From the NCBI GenBank assembly GCA_014872785.1, contig WKFJ01000015.1, positions 1-64,000 of the forward strand: a stretch of 64,000 bases of DNA. The letters run 5' to 3'. Below the pieces are notes generated by a model. That model made no database searches, was not told the DNA's origin, and saw only the letters and a program-made list of their open reading frames with translations. Position numbers and translations under genes: made by a program. Shown here in pieces: positions 56,401-64,000 of the stretch; the first letter of the stretch is position 1; the number at the start of each line of letters is the position of its first letter. The stretch comes from Alteromonadaceae bacterium (GTDB lineage Bacteria > Pseudomonadota > Gammaproteobacteria > Enterobacterales > Alteromonadaceae).

Positions 56401-56556
56401 ACCACCAGCAATAAAAACAATCATAATGGTAGCCTAGGTACAACAGCCTCCACTCAACCCAAAGTTAAACTGTCCAGCCCGCCGCCTAAAGCAGCACCAG
56501 CGCCTGTGACCATGTCAAGTAAGGACGATGACGATGATAATTGGGAAGAGTTCTAA
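53455..56556 (+). CDS. Triple-PAS methyl-accepting chemotaxis protein
   Basis: 1033 aa from ATG 53455 (TTG 15 bases upstream not used). Two close N-terminal helices (about 4-20, 27-47) leave only a few periplasmic residues, so sensing is cytoplasmic. A PAS-like segment is followed by three tandem near-repeats of about 125 residues, each with FHK(N/T)P(A/S)HQR. Two HAMP-like segments ([19 protein letters not shown]) precede the MCP domain, whose hairpin tip is [22 protein letters not shown] Ser/Pro/Lys-rich tail ends [10 protein letters not shown], a CheR-docking pentapeptide. Confidence 0.93.
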   Translation: MGSKVKVVCLTSLFILLVNVALTWHLAQGSQLFYIVLAASLIVAALLTSLMGVKLVSYEKTHQLIKQKLTSNGIVETDTSLTELADLLGDFRHAFNGDIERLRGEARENAEKARIAESGIESVDSPMMLLSASGEVTFTNGACSRFLQQNQLALQQQYSQMYQGGLLGKNIASLLGISLSQQSSELAIDAAGSSFMLKTSTLGQSDGFLVQWFDMSNVQKEAAAKQHMARLQTAISAVQTNVMIADEAFNIVYINETLREMFERNQGTFASAFGNFSTDALIGSNIDIFHKNPAHQRGILESLTSTYSSDVDIGDLTFGLVVNPIFGEDGARIGTVVEWADLTEQKASEEQARVNARMKVALDNVSTNVMLADNDCNIIYLNNSLREMMRKHRSKFQTLDPQFDPDKLIGVNIDKFHKTPSHQRNLLAQLNGTYHSEISLEGLVFSLTANPVVDDKGERIGSTLEWEDITAEKEAEVVAMANARVKVALDNVTSNVMLADMDYNIVYVNNAVQEMLLTAQSDLKKELPNFDARNLVGRSIDLFHKNPAHQRAMLSKLESTYKTKIKVGVRHFDLIATPVLDDKRNKLGVVVEWKDITAQLQIEKELEKLVESVSTGKLGALISTDDKEGFYLTLSEGLNKISQTVNGFVSDISASLQKLADGDLSIAITNNYSGMYESVKMSVNTTIAKLNQVITDIQYSSSEIQSANQEISQGNDQLSARTEQQASSLEETAASLEELTSNVKATADSSRTANNSAANTRSQAEKGGEIVAEAMESMAAITESSNRIVEIISVIDEIAFQTNLLALNASVEAARAGDQGRGFAVVANEVRNLAQRSAVSAKEIKELIDQSSERVATGSELVTRCGTSLNEILSNAKELSDLIAGIASATNEQAVGIGEVNVALNQLDDITQQNAALSEEVSAASQSSVKQASDMVHLLEFFFVNKGQTKPAASMQTQRSTQESASKKIASAPKPITKPKASTTSNKNNHNGSLGTTASTQPKVKLSSPPPKAAPAPVTMSSKDDDDDNWEEF

Positions 56557-56571
56557 TGATGGACACCTATT

Positions 56572-57063
56572 ATGAATATGAATGAAGTGCAACTGCTCAG
56601 TTTTACATTGGGCGACGACATCTATGGAATTGATATTACCCGGGTGCAGGAAATAAGAGCACTTGGACAAATACGCAACCTACCCAATACGCCGAGTCAT
56701 TGTGTAGGGGTGATTGATTTCCGCAATGTTATGGTTCCTATCCTGGATTTGCGAGAAGTGTTTAAATACGACATAAAACCGGTTGATGCACAAACGGTAA
56801 TGGTAGTCGTTTCCGTTGGCGATATTGGTTCAGAAATGCTCATTGGCATTATTGTCGATACTGTTTCTGACGTTATCGCCGTCGATGAATCTGATATCAA
56901 AACGTCCCCTCGAATTGGTGGCAAGGTTGATACAAACTTCATGAGGGGTATGTTCAAGTATCAAGACAATATTGTAGTCATGTTGTCGTTAGAAAATATA
57001 TTTGAAGCCGAAGAATTTGATGAGTTAAAACATTTGGTAGAACACGAGAAGGCACTGGCGTAG
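56572..57063 (+). CDS. cheW: CheW scaffold protein 2
   Basis: 163 aa, a complete CheW domain (FTLGDDIYGIDITRVQEIR, GVIDFRNVMVPILDLREVF). It lacks the acidic N-terminal extension of the first CheW. It follows the receptor gene by 16 bases. Two CheWs in one operon often build separate or mixed arrays. Confidence 0.93.
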   Translation: MNMNEVQLLSFTLGDDIYGIDITRVQEIRALGQIRNLPNTPSHCVGVIDFRNVMVPILDLREVFKYDIKPVDAQTVMVVVSVGDIGSEMLIGIIVDTVSDVIAVDESDIKTSPRIGGKVDTNFMRGMFKYQDNIVVMLSLENIFEAEEFDELKHLVEHEKALA

Positions 57064-57072
57064 ACCACGAAT

Positions 57073-57822
57073 ATGCGAGTTATTGCCTGTGTTAACCAGA
57101 AAGGTGGTGTTGGTAAAACAACCATTTGCGCCAACCTTGCATACGCATTAAGTGTTCAGGGAAAACGCGTACTGGCCATTGATTTAGATCCTCAAGCCCA
57201 GCTTGGGCAAAGTTTTGGGTTATTTCAAAATAAACGCCCAGGTGTAGATCAGGTCTTGGCTGGCAAAAAAGGCTTTGCTGAGGTGGTTCAGGAGTTGTCG
57301 CAAACACTTGGGTTCATATCAGCCGGTCCGAGTTTGCAGCGATTGGAATCTACGCCGATGGGCAAAGGTAGAGGGCTATTGCTCAAAAAAGCACTAAAAA
57401 ACGCCAATCTCGACTATGACTTTGTTTTGCTAGATTGCCCGCCCTCATCCGGGTTCTTGGTGGTTAACGCTCTGGCAATGGCCAATGAATTACTGACGCC
57501 GGTGACACCAGATTATTTTGGTTTGTCAGGGGTATCGACACTGTTAGCCACAGTGAAAAATTTTGAAAAAATGCTGGGTAAGTACAACAAGCACTGGTTA
57601 GTGGTGAGCCGAATGCAAAAACGCAAGCTGACCGATGATGTAATGAAAAAGCTTGAGCACTACTTCCCTAACAATTTAGTTTCCGTGCAGATAGCGGAAA
57701 GAGCCGTTTTGGCCGAGTGTCCGAGTCACGGACGTCCAGTACAGGCTTACGCACCCAATAGTGCGTCTAGTAAAGACTTTGCCGTATTAGCAGAAACAAT
57801 TCTCTCGGGAGAAGCGACATGA
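57073..57822 (+). CDS. ParA/MinD-family ATPase
   Basis: 249 aa. Deviant Walker A KGGVGKTT at residues 10-17, Walker A' DLDPQAQLGQ, and Walker B-like LLDCPPSSG. It is a small type Ib ParA without an N-terminal HTH. Such ATPases position chemosensory arrays (ParC in Vibrio, PpfA in Rhodobacter). It overlaps the STAS gene by 4 bases (ATGA). No ParB gene is next to it, arguing against plasmid partition. Confidence 0.9.
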   Translation: MRVIACVNQKGGVGKTTICANLAYALSVQGKRVLAIDLDPQAQLGQSFGLFQNKRPGVDQVLAGKKGFAEVVQELSQTLGFISAGPSLQRLESTPMGKGRGLLLKKALKNANLDYDFVLLDCPPSSGFLVVNALAMANELLTPVTPDYFGLSGVSTLLATVKNFEKMLGKYNKHWLVVSRMQKRKLTDDVMKKLEHYFPNNLVSVQIAERAVLAECPSHGRPVQAYAPNSASSKDFAVLAETILSGEAT

Positions 57823-58409
57823 CAATTGAAGATGATGATAGCCGTTTGGGGCACGATCCGCTTGAGTGGTTGCAGGAAGATGATTCTGATGAACCTACAG
57901 CAGAGGTAGAGGCACAGAAATCTGTCGCAGAGCAACCTCCTGAGCCTGAAACTGCAGAAGAGCCTGAAGCAGAAATCGTTAGCGCCGCAGAACCTGAAAT
58001 GAGTGAAATGCCAGAAGCGTCTCCTGAGCCAGCGGCAGAAGTAGAGGTTGCGCACGACGTTGAAGTTGAAATGAATGCACCTGAGCCACCAGCCGAGCCA
58101 TCTAGTTTACAAATTGACAATCACAAGGCTGCTATCGTTCTGCCAGAGCGTTTAACCGTTCACGTCGTTGAAACATTACACAGTGAATGGAAGGTATTAT
58201 TTTACGACATCCCTCAGCAGCTTGAGATTAACGCACAAGATGTGCATGACATAGACGCGGCAGGCATGCAATTGTTATATATCATGGTTCAACAGCTGGC
58301 GTTCAAAGGCTGTGATATAGAAATTACTAATGTGCATCACAACTTACAGCGTAATTTTAATTTGGCTGGATTAAATGACTTTTTTGCCAATTACGTGGTA
58401 GCTGCTTAA
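57819..58409 (+). CDS. STAS-domain protein with long acidic N-terminal tail
   Basis: 196 aa. Residues 1-100 are Glu/Pro/Ala rich and probably disordered, apart from LGHDPLEWLQ at 10-19. Residues 105-196 form a STAS domain (VETLHSEWKVLF, LEINAQDVHDIDAAGMQLLYIMVQQL). The usual phosphorylated Ser position is occupied by Ala in DAAG (D146-G149), so phosphorylation-based switching is unlikely. It is coupled to ParA, and may bridge ParA to the array. Confidence 0.85.
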   Translation: MTIEDDDSRLGHDPLEWLQEDDSDEPTAEVEAQKSVAEQPPEPETAEEPEAEIVSAAEPEMSEMPEASPEPAAEVEVAHDVEVEMNAPEPPAEPSSLQIDNHKAAIVLPERLTVHVVETLHSEWKVLFYDIPQQLEINAQDVHDIDAAGMQLLYIMVQQLAFKGCDIEITNVHHNLQRNFNLAGLNDFFANYVVAA

Positions 58410-58419
58410 GTTGTAATTT

Positions 58420-59241
58420 ATGAATAGACCTCGCGACGAAAAAGAATTTAACTTTACCCGACAGCATTTCGACAAGCTTCGACAGCTGGCCAACAATTAC
58501 TCGGGTATTACTGTGACCGACGAAAAGTTTGAAATGTACTATTCGCGTCTCACTCGTCGCTTGCGCAAACACAACTTAACTGATTTCGGAGCCTACGTTG
58601 CATTAGTAGAACAGGATGCCATCGAATTCAAAGAGTTCATCAATTGCATCACTACCAATGTGACTTCCTTCAATCGTGAACAGCATCACTTTGAGTATTT
58701 ACAAAAAGTCCTCGAGACCTGGCCGAAAAAGGAAATCAACATTTGGTCTGCAGGGTGTTCGTCAGGTGAAGAGCCTTATTCAATCATCATTAACTCGTTT
58801 CCTATATGTGATAGACGCGGCATAAAAATAAACATTACTGCCACCGACTTGGACACTGATGTGCTGGAAAAAGGCGCTAAAGGTGTCTATCCCGTTCGCT
58901 CCGTCGAAATTTACGATATGAAAATCAAGCGCCAGTTCTTTCAAAAGGGAACGGGCAGTAATACTGAGCTATGTAGAGTCAAACAGCCGTTTCGGCAAAT
59001 GATTGATTTTCAACAATTAAATCTGATGCACAATTGGAAGCTTAACCAAAAGTATGATGTGATATTTTGCCGCAATGTGCTTATATATTTTGACAATCCT
59101 AAGAAGACTAGGCTTGCGCGAATGTACTGGGAACACTTGCAAGATGACGGTATTTTGTTTTTAGGCCATTCGGAAACCCTTCACAAAATAAGTGAGGACT
59201 TCGACAGTGTTGGCAAGACAATTTACAGGAAGAGAGGGTAG
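58420..59241 (+). CDS. cheR: Chemoreceptor glutamate methyltransferase CheR
   Basis: 273 aa. N-terminal helical domain, then a SAM domain with SAGCSSGEEPYS (near residue 110), the Asp of ATDLDTDVL, and the FCRNVLIYFD region. The beta subdomain is present, of the type that binds pentapeptides. It adds methyl groups to receptor Glu. Substrate receptor in this operon ends NWEEF, which fits docking. Confidence 0.95.
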   Translation: MNRPRDEKEFNFTRQHFDKLRQLANNYSGITVTDEKFEMYYSRLTRRLRKHNLTDFGAYVALVEQDAIEFKEFINCITTNVTSFNREQHHFEYLQKVLETWPKKEINIWSAGCSSGEEPYSIIINSFPICDRRGIKINITATDLDTDVLEKGAKGVYPVRSVEIYDMKIKRQFFQKGTGSNTELCRVKQPFRQMIDFQQLNLMHNWKLNQKYDVIFCRNVLIYFDNPKKTRLARMYWEHLQDDGILFLGHSETLHKISEDFDSVGKTIYRKRG

Positions 59242-59248
59242 CACGAAT

Positions 59249-59881
59249 ATGCCGCCGATGGGACAGATTGAACCTTGTATGGACGGGTTTGAAACCATCA
59301 ATCGTTACTACGATAAGATGCAGGGGCTCGTTACGGCGAAAATTCTGCCGGGCGAATATTACGTAACAAGAAACCAAGAAATGATAACCACTGTTTTGGG
59401 GTCTTGTATATCGGTTTGCGTGTATGAACCAACACTGGGCATGGGGGGAATGAACCACTTCATGCTGCCTTCCTCAAACAGCCTTAATGACTCAGAAGAC
59501 CTGTTGAGTGATTCTTTCCGATACGGCGATGTTGCCATGGAAAGAATGATTAATGACTTGTTAAGAAACGGCGCGGATAAACGTAGGTTAAAATTCAAAG
59601 CGTTCGGCGGCGGCCAAATTATTAGACAAATGACGTCAGTGGGCGACCGCAATATCCGTTTTTTACGTAAATTTATGGTACTCGAAGGTTATAAACTCGA
59701 CGCACAAGACTTAGGTGGTATACACCCTAGAAAAGTAAACTTCTTTCCTCTTGAGGGGCGGGTTATGGTGAAGAAACTGCAGCACATGCACAACGACACT
59801 ATCGCCGCTCGCGAGAACCAATACAAAACAGAGTTGGACAAGCCGGAGGATATTTCTGGCGATATCGATTTATTTGATTAA
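59249..59881 (+). CDS. cheD: Receptor glutamine deamidase CheD
   Basis: 210 aa from ATG 59249; the open frame extends 19 codons into cheR without need. The active site Cys is in TTVLGSCISVCVYEP, and His in GGMNHFMLP. CheD deamidates receptor Gln and, in some species, interacts with CheC. The C-terminus is extended relative to small CheDs, ending GDIDLFD. Confidence 0.92.
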   Translation: MPPMGQIEPCMDGFETINRYYDKMQGLVTAKILPGEYYVTRNQEMITTVLGSCISVCVYEPTLGMGGMNHFMLPSSNSLNDSEDLLSDSFRYGDVAMERMINDLLRNGADKRRLKFKAFGGGQIIRQMTSVGDRNIRFLRKFMVLEGYKLDAQDLGGIHPRKVNFFPLEGRVMVKKLQHMHNDTIAARENQYKTELDKPEDISGDIDLFD

Positions 59882-59902
59882 GGACGCTAAGGCGGACAGG
59901 GT

Positions 59903-61000
59903 ATGAGAAAAACAACGGTACTCATTGTTGATGATTCGCAACTGATAAGAGATGTGCTAACGGCCATCTTGTCAGGCGACCCTCGTATTGAAGTGGTTGG
60001 CACCGCGATTGACCCTTATGATGCGCGACAGAAAGTCAAAGATTTGGATCCAGACGTCATCACATTGGACGTGGAAATGCCTAAGATGAACGGCGTCGCC
60101 TTTCTAAAAAATCTAATGCGCCTCAGGCCTACCCCCGTGGTTATGATATCCACCCTTACCTCTGAAGGCTCGCAAATTACGCTGCAAGCCCTGGAAATAG
60201 GCGCTATCGACTTTATCGAAAAACCGCATGATTTGGGTGCAGCAATGGATGAATACCGAGAGGTAATCGTTGCTAAAGTTCTCGCGGCATCTAAAGTCTC
60301 AAAAGCCAAGCTTGAGCTTTTTCAGTCTCGTCTGAGTCGAACCAATGAATCCGATAAAACAGATTATCGAAGTGTACATAAAACGGTAGCGCCAAAGGTT
60401 AATCCAGGGAGCAATAAACCCGCTAGTACTTTTGCTGCTATCGGCGGTTCAACAGGTAGTCTTGAGGCGTTAAAAACCTTGCTCGAGCAAATCAAGTTTA
60501 CCGGTAAAGAGGCGATGCTCGTCACCTTACATTTACCAGGGCGTTTTACCGCTTCTTATGCTGATCGCCTTAACAGCGCATTACCAGTTACGGTGACTGA
60601 AGCTAAGCCGGACGAACCCATTTTAGAAGGTCATATCTATATTGCTCCGGGTGGTAAGCATTTAGAAGTTAAAAAAGCAGGTGCAAGTTTTCGCTGTCAC
60701 GTTACCGATGAAGAGCCGGTTAATCTGCACAAGCCAAGTGTGGATGTGTTATTCGACTCTGTAGCGAAACAGGCCTCTAATAGTGCAATTGGGGTGATTC
60801 TCACTGGTATGGGCCGAGATGGTGCCGAAGGACTCAAACGCATGCGTCAAGTTGGTTTTCAAACCTATGCTCAAGACGAAGCAACAAGTGTTGTATGGGG
60901 TATGCCAGGCGCTTCCTATGAAATCGGTGCCGTTGACAAGGCCAATGTACGTAGCCTGATCAAACTAGGGCACATGGTTGATAGTTACTTTAATGACTGA
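59903..61000 (+). CDS. cheB: CheB methylesterase/deamidase
   Basis: 365 aa. Receiver residues 1-125 with D56 (ITLDVEMP), linker, then methylesterase with AIGGSTGSLEAL (Ser), HLPGRFTASYADRLN (His) and GMGRDGAEGLK (Asp), the catalytic triad. It removes methyl groups from receptors under CheA control. It is the last gene of the operon, 21 bases after cheD. Confidence 0.95.
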   Translation: MRKTTVLIVDDSQLIRDVLTAILSGDPRIEVVGTAIDPYDARQKVKDLDPDVITLDVEMPKMNGVAFLKNLMRLRPTPVVMISTLTSEGSQITLQALEIGAIDFIEKPHDLGAAMDEYREVIVAKVLAASKVSKAKLELFQSRLSRTNESDKTDYRSVHKTVAPKVNPGSNKPASTFAAIGGSTGSLEALKTLLEQIKFTGKEAMLVTLHLPGRFTASYADRLNSALPVTVTEAKPDEPILEGHIYIAPGGKHLEVKKAGASFRCHVTDEEPVNLHKPSVDVLFDSVAKQASNSAIGVILTGMGRDGAEGLKRMRQVGFQTYAQDEATSVVWGMPGASYEIGAVDKANVRSLIKLGHMVDSYFND

Positions 61001-61065
61001 AGGATTCCACTTTCGTACAAGACAAAAGTACAATTGGAGCTACATTTTTTTCTTACTGACGCCGG

Positions 61066-61443
61066 TCAGCTAACCTCACAGCTCTGACAAGACTTACAAA
61101 GTCTGATATTGATAACGTGTGCAATTACTATCAGCAAGGCGCCCAAGGTTACCGCGAACGGTTCAAGGTTCTCACCAAACAAATCTTTATTCCAATACAA
61201 AAGACCACCCATCATCAAACTATATAAGGGATAAATCTGTCTGTGGTATCGGAAAAAGCCTGCTAACAATGCGGTGAAGCCAATAATCAAAGACAATACC
61301 AATATGGTTCGCTCAAACCAATGCTCTGCGAAAATAGTCGCGCCAAGTAAGGGAATAGCAGGCAACAAAATTGGGAATAATAAACAGTGAACTGCGCAGA
61401 GACTAGATGTCCAAATGCCTAGCCTGTCAATAATGTTGGTCAT
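61066..61443 (-). CDS. MerC domain membrane protein
   Basis: 125 aa, four hydrophobic helices. The N-terminal CAVHCL (with paired Cys) and final CKSCQSC match MerC-like membrane proteins, which carry mercury or other metals. No mer genes are nearby, so a different metal or redox role is possible. It is convergent with cheB and divergent from the next receptor. Confidence 0.75.
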   Translation of the reverse strand: MTNIIDRLGIWTSSLCAVHCLLFPILLPAIPLLGATIFAEHWFERTILVLSLIIGFTALLAGFFRYHRQIYPLYSLMMGGLLYWNKDLFGENLEPFAVTLGALLIVIAHVINIRLCKSCQSCEVS

Positions 61444-61666
61444 AGGGGTAGGTGCTGAAATTTAAAGGGGTGTGATAATATAACATTTTATCATTTCGGC
61501 AAGCCATTTCTTGATTATTTAAAAAATAATGTGATCGGTTGTTCCATATACAGCGAAAAATATAATATTAACTATACTCATTTTATTCTGACGTAAACGC
61601 GTCTAACTGTTGGTGGCTATGAGATAACTGCCAAGCAGTATCAACCTCACTAAAAACGGAAAATTT

Positions 61667-64000
61667 ATGGGATTTCTGCAGAATTTACTAGGCGGTTCGG
61701 ATACTAACAATGGTGCATCAAAACAAGAGCAGGAGGACTTTTTAGTCTTCTCGGAAACGGTGTCTCAGGCGATTGATGCGGTTGTAACGATTGACGAAAA
61801 CAATAACGTCATTTTTTACAATGACGCTGCGCAGAAATTGTGGGGCTACAGCCGAGAAGAAGTACTGGGACAAAATGTCCGAATGCTAGTACCCAAGATA
61901 ATTCAGGCTAACCATGACAGTTACGTTGATGCAAATAGAAGTACTGGTGTCGATAAGATTGTAGGTACCAGTCGCGAAGTAGAAATTCAGCGCAAAGACG
62001 GTTCGAGTATTTGGGGCGCCTTGTCACTTTCTAAAATACAGCTAGAAGGTAAAATCTTTTACAGTGCGTTTGTAAAAGACATAACCATAGAAAAGGATGC
62101 ACGCGACACCATAGACCAAACCCTAGAACAGGCGCTTGATGCGGTTGTTACGATAGACGAACAAAACAATGTTCAGTTTTTCAATAAAGCGGCTGAGAAA
62201 CTGTGGGGCTACAGTCGCGACGAAGTTATGGGCAAAAACGTTAAAATGTTGGTGCCGGTGGAGTTTCAAGCCAACCACGACCAATTTGTTAATGCCAATA
62301 GAACCACTGGTCAAGACAAGATCGTGGGCACCAGTCGCGAAGTGCGAATTGAACGCAAAGACGGCAGTAAAATTTGGGGGCAATTGTCCTTGTCTAAGGT
62401 GGATTTAGGCAACGGCCGAATTCGCTATACCGCTTTTGTCAAAGATATTTCCCTTGAGAAAGAGCAACGTGAAACTATTACCCAAACGCTCGAGCAGGCC
62501 ATAGATGCGGTTATCACCATAGATGAACACAATAATGTGGTGTTCTTTAATCCAGCTGCTGAACGTTTATGGGGCTACAACAAAGAACAGGTGCTTGGCA
62601 AAAATGTGAAAATGCTAGTGCCAAAATTGCTGCAAGCTCAGCACGACGATTTGGTAAATGCCAACCGCAAAACAGGCGTAAACAAAATCGTTGGAACCAG
62701 TCGCGAGGTGAAAATCGAACGTGCCGATGGCACTGAAGTTTGGGGTTCGCTTGGGCTTTCTAAAATAGAAACCGAAGGCAAAATTTGTTATACGGCCTTT
62801 GTAAAAGACATCACCGCTGAGCGAGAGTTGAGGGAAATTGTCGATCAGACGCTCGAGCAAGCCCTCGATGCTGTGGTACGCATAGACGAAAACAATGATG
62901 TGCAGTTTTTCAACAAAGCAGCGGAAACCTTCTGGGGTTACTCACGTGATGAAGTGCTCGGTCAAAATGTGAAAATGTTGGTGCCACATGCCATTCAGGC
63001 TCAGCACGATGACTTAGTGAATGCAAACAGGCGAACCGGCGTTGATAAAATTGTTGGCAGTGCACGTGAGTTACTGGTGGAACGCAAGGACGGCTCGAAA
63101 ATATGGGGTTCGTTGGCACTATCGAAAATACGCGTTGGCGAGAAAATTCTGTACACCGCGTTTGTAAGAAACATTGATGCTGAGGTGAAACAGCGCCGCA
63201 TGGTGGAATTGCTGTCGCTTGTTGCCAACGAAACAGATAACTCTGTGGTTATTACAGACAAAAACGGCCTTACCGAATATGTTAATAAAGGCTTTACTAA
63301 GTTAACTGGCTATACCATGGAGGATATCCAAGGTAAGAAACCGGGGGACTTGCTGCAAGGTCCCGATACTGACCCAGAAGCTAAGCGTCAAATTAGAGAA
63401 GCACTTGATAACAAGCGTCCAATTTATATTGAGATCCTCAACTACGCCAAAGATGGCACCAAATATTGGATTTCGTTAGCCATTAACCCAGTATTCGATG
63501 ACAAAGGTGAAATTAAGCAATTCGTTTCCATTCAAGCCAACGTCACCGACACCAAGTTAAAAGCGCTAGAGTTCACCTACAAGTTGGACGCGATTTCGCG
63601 AGCAAATTTGGTCGCAGAATTCTCGGTAAACGGCGAACTGGAAGAGGGCAACGATTTATTCCTTGAAGCTATGTCGTTTAGAAGCCTTGATGATGCCACA
63701 CGCAACAATTGGGGAACCCTGTTGCATACTGACTTCACCAGTTCGGCAGAGTATTCGACTTTCACTAGCAAACTCGCCGCCGGTCAGTTTATATCTGACG
63801 ACTTCAAGTTCAGAGCGGTGACGGGGGAAGTTTGCTGGATTAACGGTTCTTTCAACCCGATTAAAAATACATCGGGTGAAATTACCAAAGTCGTCTTATT
63901 TGGTACCGATGTTACGGGGCGTAAAGACGGGACTGACAAGTTAGCATTTGCGCTAGAGGAGCTGGAGAGAGGCGATTTAACTGCAAGGGTCACGGGCGAC
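61667..64000 (+). CDS. Poly-PAS chemoreceptor, four FixL-like PAS domains (partial, runs off window)
   Basis: 778 codons seen, no stop; ATG 61667 has GGAA close ahead. No transmembrane helix is present. Residues about 29-510 are four tandem PAS domains of 121-122 residues, each with NVxMLVP, then a HD (H83, H204, H326, H447) and, 20 residues later, an Arg in a SREV- or AREL-type motif (R103, R224, R346, R467). These match the FixL heme ligand His200 and Arg220 by alignment. A LOV-like fifth PAS lacking the Cys (KKPGDLLQGPDTD), a sixth PAS, and a HAMP-like start (ERGDLTARVTGD) follow. Probably a methyl-accepting receptor; its signalling end lies outside the window. Confidence 0.85.
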   Translation, partial: MGFLQNLLGGSDTNNGASKQEQEDFLVFSETVSQAIDAVVTIDENNNVIFYNDAAQKLWGYSREEVLGQNVRMLVPKIIQANHDSYVDANRSTGVDKIVGTSREVEIQRKDGSSIWGALSLSKIQLEGKIFYSAFVKDITIEKDARDTIDQTLEQALDAVVTIDEQNNVQFFNKAAEKLWGYSRDEVMGKNVKMLVPVEFQANHDQFVNANRTTGQDKIVGTSREVRIERKDGSKIWGQLSLSKVDLGNGRIRYTAFVKDISLEKEQRETITQTLEQAIDAVITIDEHNNVVFFNPAAERLWGYNKEQVLGKNVKMLVPKLLQAQHDDLVNANRKTGVNKIVGTSREVKIERADGTEVWGSLGLSKIETEGKICYTAFVKDITAERELREIVDQTLEQALDAVVRIDENNDVQFFNKAAETFWGYSRDEVLGQNVKMLVPHAIQAQHDDLVNANRRTGVDKIVGSARELLVERKDGSKIWGSLALSKIRVGEKILYTAFVRNIDAEVKQRRMVELLSLVANETDNSVVITDKNGLTEYVNKGFTKLTGYTMEDIQGKKPGDLLQGPDTDPEAKRQIREALDNKRPIYIEILNYAKDGTKYWISLAINPVFDDKGEIKQFVSIQANVTDTKLKALEFTYKLDAISRANLVAEFSVNGELEEGNDLFLEAMSFRSLDDATRNNWGTLLHTDFTSSAEYSTFTSKLAAGQFISDDFKFRAVTGEVCWINGSFNPIKNTSGEITKVVLFGTDVTGRKDGTDKLAFALEELERGDLTARVTGD

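Noticed and set aside
57073-57822. ParA as plasmid or chromosome partition gene
   Set aside because: No parB or parS-like repeat is near; the gene is embedded in a chemotaxis operon.
61066-61443. Mercury resistance operon
   Set aside because: Only a MerC-like gene is present, with no merR, merT, merP or merA.
63280-63560. LOV photoreceptor domain in the poly-PAS receptor
   Set aside because: The fifth PAS has the LOV-like order, but the flavin-binding Cys of the NCRFLQG-type motif is absent (reads KKPGDLLQG).
1-64000. CRISPR arrays, prophage, IS elements, integrons
   Set aside because: No regularly spaced repeats, transposase or integrase genes, or phage structural genes are seen anywhere in the window.

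Overview
The window is 64 kb of chromosome from a gammaproteobacterium, most likely an alteromonad (Alteromonadaceae; relatives of Glaciecola, Paraglaciecola or Alteromonas). This placement rests on gene order and protein resemblance, not on a database search. Supporting points are the gmk-rpoZ-spoT-(ridA)-trmH block with recG nearby, dusB-fis, maoP beside ilvIH, orn divergent from rsgA-psd, a very large TonB-dependent receptor, a DUF3718 protein and moderate AT-rich base composition. I see no prophage, IS element, CRISPR array or rRNA. The two intact RNA genes are identical tRNA-Gly(GCC) copies.

Layout. 0-7 kb: accessory genes, led by two tandem 484-aa secreted paralogues that share an upstream DNA element, then a nitrilase-type hydrolase and a LysR/NAD(P)-binding divergent pair. 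7-19.3 kb (minus strand): rsmJ-recG, then an accessory stretch (peroxiredoxin-like, methyltransferase, hemolysin III, DUF2306, AraC with a membrane sensor), then trmH-ridA-spoT-rpoZ-gmk. 19.5-24.4 kb: esterase, a LolA-like secreted protein, membrane LytTR regulator, serine hydrolase and periplasmic binding protein. 24.4-28.6 kb: purH, fis, dusB, prmA. 28.7-36.2 kb: GGCT-GNAT-VOC operon, orphan histidine kinase, a PhoD-like/DUF2252 overlapping pair, a secreted propeller-like protein and DUF3718. 36.5-39.4 kb: ilvH, ilvI, maoP. 40.3-43.7 kb: TonB-dependent receptor. 44.3-49 kb: tRNA-Gly pair with a remnant third copy, orn, rsgA, psd, EamA transporter and glycerophosphodiesterase.

49-64 kb is a complete chemosensory gene set: a divergent response regulator, then cheY-cheA-cheW-mcp-cheW-parA-STAS-cheR-cheD-cheB, a MerC-like gene on the other strand, and a second receptor that runs off the window end. 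The first receptor has a two-helix membrane anchor with almost no periplasmic loop, three tandem PAS domains, and a C-terminal NWEEF pentapeptide of the kind that docks CheR. ParA and STAS genes inside the operon suggest control of array position or a signalling branch. The second receptor, whose end lies outside the window, carries four tandem PAS domains that resemble the oxygen-sensing heme PAS of FixL. Each keeps a His and an Arg at the places of the FixL heme-ligand His and ligand-sensing Arg. This candidate tetra-heme chemoreceptor is the observation most worth testing.

Several start codons were moved from the longest open frame to a downstream ATG or GTG with a better ribosome binding site or family match. 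Intrinsic terminators and palindromes are listed where the hairpin can be read directly.
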